This document shows, piece by piece, positions 8,556 to 17,014 of a stretch of DNA of 64,000 nucleotides. The position numbers were made by a program, and so were the translations under genes. This DNA is from Thermoguttaceae bacterium (GTDB lineage: Bacteria; Planctomycetota; Planctomycetia; Pirellulales; Thermoguttaceae): positions 1 through 64,000 of the forward strand of contig JARKPK010000006.1 of NCBI GenBank assembly GCA_029975295.1, written 5' to 3'. Position 1 is the stretch's first letter; each line of letters begins with the position of its first letter. The notes under the pieces were generated by a model. The model had not been told where the DNA came from, made no database searches, and worked only from the letters and a program-made list of their open reading frames with translations.

Positions 8556-11500
8556 ATGCCCCAAGCAGTCTCGACGGAGGAGACACGGGCTCGGCTCTTG
8601 GGTTGGGCCGAGCGGTTGGAACGGCACGAAGGCTTCGGCGAAGTGGTGTCGGCCCTGTTGGCGGGCCACGCGGCCACGCTCGACGGAGTTTGGGGCTCGA
8701 GCTGCGCGCTGGCGGCGGCGGCGCTGGAGCCGCGCTGCCCGGGCACATTGCTGGTGGTTTGTCCCTGGATCGACCAGCCCGACGACTTCCTCGACGATTG
8801 GGCGTTATTCGCCGCGCGGGCGGCCGACGTCTTTCCGGCCCGCGAACTCTTGGCCGGCGACCTGAGCGTGTACGATGCGGCGGCCGGCGAACGGCTGGCT
8901 CTGCTGCGGAAGTTCCGCGCGGGCGATCCGCCCCGCGCGCTGGCCGCTTCGATTCATTCGCTGTTGCAGCCGGTCGTCGCCCCGGAACTCTTGGCGGCGC
9001 ACACGCGCCACTTGGCGGTTGGGCAGCAGCTCGATGCCGACGAGTTCTGCCGGTTTCTGGCCGAGCGCGGGTTCCAAAGCACCACGGCCGTGCAACTGCC
9101 GGGCGAATTCACCCGCCGCGGCGGAATCATCGACCTCTTTCCCACCGACGGGGGCGACCCGCTCCGCATCGAGCTGTTTGGCGACGAAATCGAATCGTTG
9201 CGGCCTTTCGACGTCAATACGCAGCGCAGCCAGGCGGCGCTGCCGAGCGTTGCGCTGACGGCGATCGAACCGCGCGCGCCCCTGACCGGCGCGCTGACCG
9301 ACTACCTTCCGCCGGCGAGTTGGGTGCTGCTGATCGAACCGTCGGAAATCGAGGCCCAGGCGCGGCAAATGCTCGAACGGCTTGACGAGCCGAAGGCCTG
9401 TTACGACTTGCCCGACGTGATGAGCCGCTTGCTGCGGTTTCCGTCGATTACGGCCTCGGGCGTGGCGGCGGCTTCGCTGGAAGCCACGTGCCGGCTGAAG
9501 ATCGAGTCGGTCGAGCGATTTGGCGGCGACCTTCAGCGGGTGCGCGCCGAGCTGGACGAGGCCGGCGCCGGCGACGAGGTGTTCGTCGTCGCCCCGACCG
9601 AGGCCGAAGCTGCCCGATTGGCCGAACTGTTCGGGCAAACTCGGTTGGCCCAGGCCGGGCGGCTCCATTATTCCGTGGGCAAGTTGCACAGCGGATTCCG
9701 GTTGGTTTCCGAAGGCTGGACGCTGCTGAGCAGCGACGAGCTTTTCGCCCGAGGCGATGTCCGCCGCCCCACCCGCCGCCGCCTTTCCCGGGCGATCGAC
9801 AGCTTCATGGAGCTTCGGCCCGGCGATCTGGTCGTGCATGTGGCCCACGGCATCGCCCGATACCGCGGACTGGAATTGATCGACCGCAACGGGCAAACCG
9901 AAGAGCACTTGGTGCTGGAGTTCGAAGGGCGCGCCAAGCTCTATGTGCCCAGCACGAAGATCGGCTTGGTGCAGAAGTACGTCGGCGGCACGCGCAGCCG
10001 CCCCACGTTGGCCAAGTTGGGCGGGCGCGTGTGGGAACGGCAGAAGGCCCGGGTCGAACAAGCGGTGACCGATCTGGCCGCCGAGATGATCGACATTCAG
10101 GCAGCCCGCGCTTCGCAGCCGGGCATCGCCTTCCCGCCCGACAGCCCCTGGCAGCGCGAGTTCGACGCCAGCTTCCCCTACGAAGAGACGCCCGATCAGC
10201 TTTCGGCCATCGCCGCGATTAAGGACGACATGTGCCGCCCTCGCCCGATGGACCGGTTGCTGTGCGGCGACGTGGGCTACGGAAAGACGGAAGTGGCGAT
10301 GCGGGCGGCCTTCAAGTCGGTCGAGGCCGGTTATCAGGTGGCCGTGCTCGTGCCCACCACCGTGTTGGCCGAGCAGCACTTGCGCACCTTCAAGGCGCGG
10401 ATGGCCGAGTTCCCCTTCGAGATCGCGGCCTTGTCGCGGTTCGCCACCCGCGCGAAGCAAACGGAGATTATCGAGCGGCTCGCCCGCGGCGAAATCGACA
10501 TCGTCATCGGCACGCATCGGCTGGTTCAGCCCGACGTGAAGTTCGAGAACCTCGGGCTGGTGATCATCGACGAGGAGCAGCGGTTCGGCGTCGAGGTGAA
10601 AGAGCGGCTCAAGGCGCTGCGGCGGATCGTCGATGTGTTGACGATGACGGCCACCCCGATCCCGCGCACCTTGCACATGAGCTTGTTGGGCATCCGCGAC
10701 ATCTCCAATCTGGAAACGCCGCCGGAAGAACGGCTGGCCGTCGAGACGCGCGTTACCCGCTTCGACGCCGACTTGATTCGCCGCGCCGTGCTCCGCGAGT
10801 TGTACCGCGACGGGCAGGCCTTCTTCATCCACAATCGCGTAAGCGACTTGGCGGCGCTGGCCGATCAACTGCGGAAGATCGTGCCCGAAGCCCGCTGGGC
10901 GACGGCTCACGGCCAGATGCCCGAGCACGAATTGGAGCAGGTGATGCTCGACTTCGTCGGGCGGAAGATCGACGTGTTGCTGGCCACGACGATCGTCGAG
11001 AGCGGGTTGGATATTCCGTCGGCCAACACGATGTTCATCAACGACGCCGACCGATACGGACTGGCCGATCTGCACCAGTTGCGCGGGCGGGTGGGCCGCT
11101 ACAAGCATCGGGCCTATTGCTATTTGCTGGTCGATCCGCGGAAGAATCTCACCCCGACCGCCGCGCGGCGGCTCAGGGCGATTCAGGAGTTTTCCGACAT
11201 GGGCGCGGGCTTCGCCATCGCCATGCGCGACTTGGAGATTCGCGGGGCGGGCAACATTCTCGGTCCGCAGCAAAGCGGGCACATTGCCGCCGTCGGTTAC
11301 GAGATGTACTGCAACCTGCTCGAGCACGCGGTCCGCCGCCTGAAAAAGCTGCCGCCGAAGGAAGTCGTCGATGTCGATGTCGATTTGCCGATCGACGCCT
11401 ATTTGCCCGCCGGCTATGTGCCCGATTTGCGGCAGAAGATCGACGTCTATCGCCGACTGGCCCGAGCTTCGCGGATCGACGAGGTGGACGATCTGCGGGC

Positions 11501-11789
11501 CGAATGGCTCGATCGGTTCGGGCCGCTGCCCCCGCCGGCCGTTCGATTGCTGGACCTGACCGGTTTGCGCATTGCCGCGCACCGTTGGCAGGTGACGGCA
11601 ATTCGCCGCGAAGATCAGTACCTGGTGTTTCATTACCGCTCGGAAGCCAAGATCCGCCGTTTGGCTCAGATGCTCAAAGGCCGCCTGAGAGTGGTGGACG
11701 GCGAAACGGCTTACTATCCGCTGAGCGACCGCCAGCGATCGTCGGAAGAGCTTTTCGAAACCGCCAAATCGCTGTTGCCCTCGGTATAA
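8556..11789 (+). CDS. mfd: Transcription-repair coupling factor
   Basis: A 1077-residue DNA translocase that removes RNA polymerase stalled at lesions and recruits UvrA. Domain order is canonical: an N-terminal UvrB-like region with LPGEFTRRGGIIDLFP; the RNA-polymerase-interacting CarD-like module near residue 420 (RPGDLVVHVAHGIARYRGLE); the helicase Walker A GDVGYGKTE near 570; the DEEQRFGV motif near 671; TATPIPRTL; the second RecA lobe with the VESGLDIPSANT motif and QLRGRVGR; and a C-terminal TRCF domain near 945 (DLPIDAYLPAGYVPD). Length is normal (about 1100). The ATG at 8556 follows GGAGA; another ATG at 8505 is in frame but lacks a clear ribosome site. A terminator hairpin follows at once, so the gene appears to be a single transcription unit. 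Confidence 0.97.
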   Translation: MPQAVSTEETRARLLGWAERLERHEGFGEVVSALLAGHAATLDGVWGSSCALAAAALEPRCPGTLLVVCPWIDQPDDFLDDWALFAARAADVFPARELLAGDLSVYDAAAGERLALLRKFRAGDPPRALAASIHSLLQPVVAPELLAAHTRHLAVGQQLDADEFCRFLAERGFQSTTAVQLPGEFTRRGGIIDLFPTDGGDPLRIELFGDEIESLRPFDVNTQRSQAALPSVALTAIEPRAPLTGALTDYLPPASWVLLIEPSEIEAQARQMLERLDEPKACYDLPDVMSRLLRFPSITASGVAAASLEATCRLKIESVERFGGDLQRVRAELDEAGAGDEVFVVAPTEAEAARLAELFGQTRLAQAGRLHYSVGKLHSGFRLVSEGWTLLSSDELFARGDVRRPTRRRLSRAIDSFMELRPGDLVVHVAHGIARYRGLELIDRNGQTEEHLVLEFEGRAKLYVPSTKIGLVQKYVGGTRSRPTLAKLGGRVWERQKARVEQAVTDLAAEMIDIQAARASQPGIAFPPDSPWQREFDASFPYEETPDQLSAIAAIKDDMCRPRPMDRLLCGDVGYGKTEVAMRAAFKSVEAGYQVAVLVPTTVLAEQHLRTFKARMAEFPFEIAALSRFATRAKQTEIIERLARGEIDIVIGTHRLVQPDVKFENLGLVIIDEEQRFGVEVKERLKALRRIVDVLTMTATPIPRTLHMSLLGIRDISNLETPPEERLAVETRVTRFDADLIRRAVLRELYRDGQAFFIHNRVSDLAALADQLRKIVPEARWATAHGQMPEHELEQVMLDFVGRKIDVLLATTIVESGLDIPSANTMFINDADRYGLADLHQLRGRVGRYKHRAYCYLLVDPRKNLTPTAARRLRAIQEFSDMGAGFAIAMRDLEIRGAGNILGPQQSGHIAAVGYEMYCNLLEHAVRRLKKLPPKEVVDVDVDLPIDAYLPAGYVPDLRQKIDVYRRLARASRIDEVDDLRAEWLDRFGPLPPPAVRLLDLTGLRIAAHRWQVTAIRREDQYLVFHYRSEAKIRRLAQMLKGRLRVVDGETAYYPLSDRQRSSEELFETAKSLLPSV

Positions 11790-11816
11790 GCGGGCGGTTA
11801 TACTCCCGCCGCTTTT
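11790..11816 (+). terminator. Intrinsic terminator after mfd
   Basis: The stem is GCGG-g-CGG (11790-11797) with CCG-CCGC (11806-11812), with one bulged G and an 8-base loop, followed directly by TTTT (11813-11816). The stem starts in the last base of the mfd stop codon. Confidence 0.6.
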
Positions 11817-11888
11817 CGCCAGGCCGTAAACCGAGCCCATCTCGCATAACGATCAATCGTGAAACGATTTGCCGCTTCCGATCACCGC

Positions 11889-13544
11889 ATGAATCGGCCG
11901 CAGAACGCTGGGGACCAACGCCGCAGTCGGCTCGTCGGGCCTTGCGTCCGACATTGCCGGGCAAGCCGGCAACGCGGCCTGAACCTGCGGGCCGTGGGGA
12001 TGTCGGCAATCATCGCGTTTTGGGGGGCTTGGGTTTTGTGCGCAGGGCTGGCAATCGCCCAACAGTCGCCTCCGGTGGCGACGCCTTGGACGCCGCCGGG
12101 CGAAGCGATTCGGCCGCCAGCCTCGCAGGTGCTTCCAACAGTGACGGGCGGCCCGCGCGTGCCCGGTCCGCCTGCGGCGCCGACGACTCCGGTTCGGCCG
12201 GGGGGCTGGCCCGGCGCCGTGCCGGCCTTGCCCGAATCGCCGCCACCATCGTCAATGCCGCCCGCGCCGCAGGCTTCGTATCCGCCTGCCGCGTCGGGCA
12301 ATGTGCCCGCCGACTACGCCGGGCTTGCGCCCCAACATCCTTCGCAAACGCCTTGGCAGCCGCCGGCGTCGGGCGCGCCGTTTAGCATTCCCACGCCCAC
12401 GGCCGAGCTGCCGCTGGTGCCGTGCGAGCGGGCGCAAATGGTGGCCGCCGTGGGCAACGAAGCGATCCTTGTTGCCGATTTGCTCAGTGCCGCGGCCGAG
12501 AACATGGACCGCAACATGAAGCAGCAGCTCGAAGCGCGGCGGCGTAAAATGCAGGCCGCCGGCCGCCCGGCTGAAGAGATCGAAGCCTTGGCCCGACAAT
12601 TCGCCGAAGAGCGCGAGCGATGGACCGATGAGCTGAAGTTGGCCATCAACGAAGCGGTCGAGGCGGCCATCGCCCCCGAGCGGCTTTCGGCCGATCAGCA
12701 GGCCCGCCGCAAACTGCTGGAAACGCTGATCAAGCACCAGATCGAGTTGAAGCTGGCCCTCTACGACGCCAAACGGAAGATCCCGAAGGAGGCCATGCCG
12801 GGGATCGAGAAGCAATTGGTCAAGCATTTCAACGAAACGCAGTTGCCGCAGTTGCTCAAGCAGTTTGGGGCCGAAACGTACCGCGAGCTCGACGAACAAT
12901 TGCGCCGCCGCGGCACGACGCTCGAACGCGAGCGGCAGGGGTTCATCGAGCGCGCCTTGGCCCAGCAGTGGCTCTTCCAGCAGGTGAAAACGGAGGAAGA
13001 TGTCAGCTTCGAGGAGATGGCGAACTACTATCGCCAAAACGGCTCCGAATTCGACCGCCCGGCCAACACCCGTTGGCAAATGCTCAGCGTGACGTTCACC
13101 CGGGTGCCGAGCCGGCAGGAAGCCTATGCGCGTATCGCCCAGTTGGGCAACGACGTTTTGGCCGGCGCCGACTTCGCCGAAGTCGCCCGCCGCGGCTCGG
13201 ACGGCGGCGGAGGCTCTGACGGGCGGATCCGCGATTGGCCCGACGAAACGGTCTCGGTGCCCGAGGTGGTCAAGCGCGCCATCGAGCAATTGCCTGCCGA
13301 TGCGATGAGCCCGATTCTCGAAGACTGGCGCGGCTACTACATTGTGCGCGTGGTCGAGCGCACGCCGGCGCGGCGCGTGCCCTTCGAGGAAGCTCAAGCC
13401 GAGCTCCGCGAGAAGATCAAGACCAAGCGCAACAACGAACAGATGGAGAAGTACCTGGCCGATCTCCGCGCGCAGGTGCCCGTTTGGACCGTGCTCGACT
13501 CGGGACGCACCGCCTCGCGTCCGCGGCTCGACCAGATCTACTAA
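11889..13544 (+). CDS. Exported parvulin-type peptidyl-prolyl isomerase (SurA/PrsA-like)
   Basis: A 551-residue protein with a signal peptide (MSAIIAFWGAWVLCAGLAIA, about residues 38-57 from this start), a Pro/Ala-rich low-complexity linker to about residue 175, a helical SurA-N-like region, and a parvulin (PpiC) domain near residues 395-500 containing RWQMLSVTFTR and the conserved ADFAEVARRGSDG stretch, then a charged C-terminal helix. It should isomerise Xaa-Pro bonds and chaperone exported proteins in the periplasm or at the cell surface. Start choice is uncertain: GTG at 11859, ATG at 11889, or ATG at 12000, which begins directly at the signal segment. It is convergent with a very large exported GH123-like gene 24 bases away. 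Confidence 0.85.
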   Translation: MNRPQNAGDQRRSRLVGPCVRHCRASRQRGLNLRAVGMSAIIAFWGAWVLCAGLAIAQQSPPVATPWTPPGEAIRPPASQVLPTVTGGPRVPGPPAAPTTPVRPGGWPGAVPALPESPPPSSMPPAPQASYPPAASGNVPADYAGLAPQHPSQTPWQPPASGAPFSIPTPTAELPLVPCERAQMVAAVGNEAILVADLLSAAAENMDRNMKQQLEARRRKMQAAGRPAEEIEALARQFAEERERWTDELKLAINEAVEAAIAPERLSADQQARRKLLETLIKHQIELKLALYDAKRKIPKEAMPGIEKQLVKHFNETQLPQLLKQFGAETYRELDEQLRRRGTTLERERQGFIERALAQQWLFQQVKTEEDVSFEEMANYYRQNGSEFDRPANTRWQMLSVTFTRVPSRQEAYARIAQLGNDVLAGADFAEVARRGSDGGGGSDGRIRDWPDETVSVPEVVKRAIEQLPADAMSPILEDWRGYYIVRVVERTPARRVPFEEAQAELREKIKTKRNNEQMEKYLADLRAQVPVWTVLDSGRTASRPRLDQIY

Positions 13545-13567
13545 CCGCGGCGGCGCAACCGGCGGCC

Positions 13568-16500
13568 TTATTGTCGGCTCAGCCGTTCGATCGCCTCGGC
13601 CACGTGCCGGCGGTGGCCGTGGATTGGGCCGGGCTCGGTGGTGAACTCTGTCAGGCTGTGGGTGATCTCCTCGGGCACGTCGAGCAGTCGGCGCAGCGCC
13701 GGATCGTCCAACCCGCTTTGCTCGATCCGCGCGCGCAACAGGTAGAGCATCTCCCAATCTTCGATCCCCTCGCGCAGCATCTCCCAGCGGATGCTTTCGA
13801 CCGGACCGGCGATGATCGGCGGGCCCTCGGCCGACCGTGCAGCGGCCTGCGGCGGCGGATAGAAAAAGCGGCCGTCGCCGTTGCCCCAGAACTGCTTGGC
13901 GCCTTTGGGCACGCCGTAGCCGCTGACGTAGCTCATCGGATCTTCGTAGGGGTTTTGCAGCGAGTCGGGAAAGGCCGTCGAAGAGGTCCAGTAGTTGACC
14001 GACCAGACGAGGATGCCCGTGATGTTCCGCTGCCACGTTTGCCAAAGCCAAACGCGGAGTTCCACGGCCGGATGGTCGATGAACAGCGTGCAGTAAGGGG
14101 CCTTCGGACCGCAACACACATACCACCACAATTTCTCGCCCGCAGCGATCCGCCGCTGGGCCTCTTCGTGCCGGTAGTTCTCGGTTACCGGGCACCAGAT
14201 GTCGATTGGGCCGGCCAGGGCGTCGTTGGGTTCTTCGGTAAGCATGGTGGCGAGCTTCGGGGCGTAGCGTTTGATCCGCTCCATCCCTTCGCGGACGAAG
14301 GCGTAGTCTTTCGGATCGGGCTCATCGAACCAGTAGATGTAGGCCATCGGAAGCCATCCCTGCTGCTCGAGGTGGCTTTGCAGCTTGCCCACGTAGTCGG
14401 CGAACGTGCGTTGATACTCGGGCGTGTCGGCGCCGAAGCGGCCGATCTTCGGCTCCCACCGTTCGTGGAAGGTGCCTCCGCCCATCCCTTCCAACGGCAG
14501 CCGGAAGTGGGTGAAGCGATACTCTTCGATCGCCCGGCGCAGGGCCGCGTCGAACCGGGTAAAATCCACTTCGGCGCGGGGCGGGTCGGCCTCGGGCAGC
14601 AGCCGCACGCGAATCGGGTCGAGTGGGGCGGGATTGTAGGGGCTGATCCGCGCCCGAGCGAAGCTGCGAAAATAGGCGTCGAGCACGCGGCGTTTGTCTT
14701 CTTCGGTCTTCAGCCGATGGTAGGTCCAAATCGCGCTCGTGTTCAACTCGAAGGCCGTGGCCAAGTGGTTCTGCCGAGGCAGCGCGAAGTTCCACACGCG
14801 GAGCTTCACCGGCACATCGGCGGCGAAGCCTTCCGCCCGAAGCGACACCGTGCCCCGATATTCGCCCGGCGGCGCGTCGTCGGGAACGGCCACCCGAAGC
14901 CAAAGCGGTTGATTCATCGCGGCGGGCAGATCGATCGGCTGATCGAGCGGGGGCAGTGCGTCGGGCCACCAATCGACGATGCCGCTGCGATCGGTGGGCT
15001 GCTCGACGAAGTGATACGCCACGCGGAGCAGATCGACCGCCGACGGCTCGATCCGCGCCCCGCCCGGCCCGACCAGCGGCCCGACCTCGGCCCGCAGCCC
15101 GCGAAGCGCCACCCGCGGTCGGACGACCAATTGCGCCGCCTCGGTGTCGCCGCGAGCGGCCTCCAGCTCGACGGCCTCGGCCGAGTTCGATGGCTGCGGT
15201 GCGGCCCGATGCGGCCAAACCTTCCAGCCCGACTCGCACCACCAAAGCGCCGCCAAGTCGGCCCCGGGCCCGGTCGGCAGCAGTCGGCCATAGTCGCTGC
15301 GGTGGTAATGATGCAGCTCGACGGGCACGGCCAGCCGCAGCAACGCGCGCCCCTGCAAAGCCAGAGCGATCGAGGCCACATTCGTTCCCGGGCAAAGTCC
15401 TTCCAGCTTCACGTGCAGCCCGACCGCTGCGTTTTCTTCAAGCCGCGTCAGGGCCGTTATGGCACTTTGCCGCCCGCGGGCCGTTCGTACCTCGGCCGGG
15501 GCTTCCAGCGCCGCCTCTTTCGGCACGCCGGTTACGCGGAGCTTCAACAACGAGGCCTCGGGATCAAAGTCGATGCGATCGAGCGCAACGCCCTCGGCCT
15601 GCTCTTCGACGATGGCGAACAGCGTTCGGCCGATGACCATCTCGCCCGGGGCACTGGGCATTCCGATCGGCCGCCCGGCGGCAGGCTTGCCCGAGGTGTT
15701 CGTCGCGGCGGTCGGGCCAGCGGCCGCCGAGGGATTGGCCGCCGGGCCTTGCGTCGCCCCGGCCGCGACAAGCCGTGCCTCGACGTTGAGGCGATCGACT
15801 TGAAGATTCGCCGCGCGGTCTTCGCCGCGAAGCCGCAGCCAAACGACCGCGGCCGGCAGCGCCTCGGCGGGCAATTCGGCGCGCGCCGTGCCGACTGCCT
15901 CGGCTCGGCCCGCCTCGCGCCACTGGGCACCGTCGGTGCTGTATTCGATCAAGAGCCGACCGCCGGCCCGATAACACACCGACGCTTCCACGCGCACTTC
16001 GCCGAGCAGTGCCCCGGGCAGCCCGAAGCGATACACAACCTCTTTGCCCTCGACCAGACACCAGCGGTTGGTGTTCAACGGGGCCGTGGCGCGCGTCAGC
16101 GGGCGATGGCACATCCCGACCGGGCCGTCGAAGCGGGCCGCAAACACGTAGCGGCCGTCGCGGATCAGTTCCCCTTCGCCCAAAGCGAACGGTTCACGGC
16201 CAGGCGCCGCCGGGGCGAGCCGATGCACAGGCGCCACCGGCGTGATCTCGGCCCGATCGAACTGGAACGTGCCGTCGGCCTCCCATTGGCCGAGGCGCAC
16301 GTCGGCCTCGCGCCCATCGTCGGGCGCGCGAAAGACGAACGAATACTCGCGCCACTGGGGCGTCAGCCGCCAATCGTGGTTGGCGAACGACGGACCGGAG
16401 GTAACGCAGCCGTCGCCGCGAACCGCGCGGGCGGTCATGCGAAAGCGATAAAACCCGCCCGGCTCGAACCGACAGCGGGCCGACCATTGCGCCGATCCCT

Positions 16501-16933
16501 TGCCCGATCCGGAGATTTCCAACACGTTGCGATCGACCCACCGACCCTCGCCGCCGGAAAGCCGCCAGCCGGTCGGATTTTGGTCGCCTTGGTCGAACTC
16601 GCCGTTGGGCAACAGCGACCGGTTCGACGCCGAGACGTTTGCGGCAACCGACAATGGGCGAGCCTCGCCGGCGTGTGCGCGCGCACTCGAAGTCGCCGGC
16701 ATCACAGCCGCGGTCAACAACAGCATCGCCGTCAACCCGCTCGCCGCGCGCCATGCCGCACGCAACAGCCGCTCATGTGAAACCGCGACATGCAATAGGG
16801 GCGCACGCGAAATCACCATGTGCCGCCGCGCCGCACGCGAAGAAGCCTTTTGCGACGGCGCTACTGCGGTCGGCCGAAGATGGAACGACTCCCAACAAGC
16901 GGGTTTTCTTTGCCGAATCAATTGCGCGTTCAT
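13568..16933 (-). CDS. Large exported GH123-like (DUF4091) protein
   Basis: A 1121-residue exported protein. An unusually long basic N-terminal region precedes a hydrophobic signal (LTAMLLLTAAVMPA, about residues 68-81). Next come beta-rich carbohydrate-binding-like domains (residues about 100-330, beginning NRSLLPNGEFDQGDQNPTGW), a middle beta-sandwich region (VPDDAPPGEYRGTVSL), and a C-terminal TIM-barrel of the DUF4091/GH123 type. The motif IYWFDEPDP near residue 860 contains the adjacent Asp-Glu pair that GH123 beta-N-acetylgalactosaminidases use in substrate-assisted catalysis; the assignment to this pair is inferred. The ATG at 16933 has a good Shine-Dalgarno sequence (AAGGAG, 8 bases away), so the long N-terminal region seems genuine. 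The next gene upstream on the same strand, a GHL10 protein, is 81 bases away, which suggests a shared transcript for polysaccharide processing. Confidence 0.8.
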   Translation of the reverse strand: MNAQLIRQRKPACWESFHLRPTAVAPSQKASSRAARRHMVISRAPLLHVAVSHERLLRAAWRAASGLTAMLLLTAAVMPATSSARAHAGEARPLSVAANVSASNRSLLPNGEFDQGDQNPTGWRLSGGEGRWVDRNVLEISGSGKGSAQWSARCRFEPGGFYRFRMTARAVRGDGCVTSGPSFANHDWRLTPQWREYSFVFRAPDDGREADVRLGQWEADGTFQFDRAEITPVAPVHRLAPAAPGREPFALGEGELIRDGRYVFAARFDGPVGMCHRPLTRATAPLNTNRWCLVEGKEVVYRFGLPGALLGEVRVEASVCYRAGGRLLIEYSTDGAQWREAGRAEAVGTARAELPAEALPAAVVWLRLRGEDRAANLQVDRLNVEARLVAAGATQGPAANPSAAAGPTAATNTSGKPAAGRPIGMPSAPGEMVIGRTLFAIVEEQAEGVALDRIDFDPEASLLKLRVTGVPKEAALEAPAEVRTARGRQSAITALTRLEENAAVGLHVKLEGLCPGTNVASIALALQGRALLRLAVPVELHHYHRSDYGRLLPTGPGADLAALWWCESGWKVWPHRAAPQPSNSAEAVELEAARGDTEAAQLVVRPRVALRGLRAEVGPLVGPGGARIEPSAVDLLRVAYHFVEQPTDRSGIVDWWPDALPPLDQPIDLPAAMNQPLWLRVAVPDDAPPGEYRGTVSLRAEGFAADVPVKLRVWNFALPRQNHLATAFELNTSAIWTYHRLKTEEDKRRVLDAYFRSFARARISPYNPAPLDPIRVRLLPEADPPRAEVDFTRFDAALRRAIEEYRFTHFRLPLEGMGGGTFHERWEPKIGRFGADTPEYQRTFADYVGKLQSHLEQQGWLPMAYIYWFDEPDPKDYAFVREGMERIKRYAPKLATMLTEEPNDALAGPIDIWCPVTENYRHEEAQRRIAAGEKLWWYVCCGPKAPYCTLFIDHPAVELRVWLWQTWQRNITGILVWSVNYWTSSTAFPDSLQNPYEDPMSYVSGYGVPKGAKQFWGNGDGRFFYPPPQAAARSAEGPPIIAGPVESIRWEMLREGIEDWEMLYLLRARIEQSGLDDPALRRLLDVPEEITHSLTEFTTEPGPIHGHRRHVAEAIERLSRQ

Positions 16934-17014
16934 CAGATCGGCTCCTTCAGGCGAGTCGGTCGTGAATGGGAAATGGCGATTCCTTCGACCTCGATGGCTC
17001 GCATCAACCGGCTC

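Noticed and set aside
8805-11840. A 1011-codon open frame opposite mfd
   Set aside because: It mirrors mfd codon by codon and has low-complexity, Gln/Arg/Gly-rich sequence with no family features. GC-rich third positions create it.
13235-16780. A 1181-codon frame opposite the GH123-like gene
   Set aside because: No domain or signal; composition typical of an antisense shadow of a high-GC gene.
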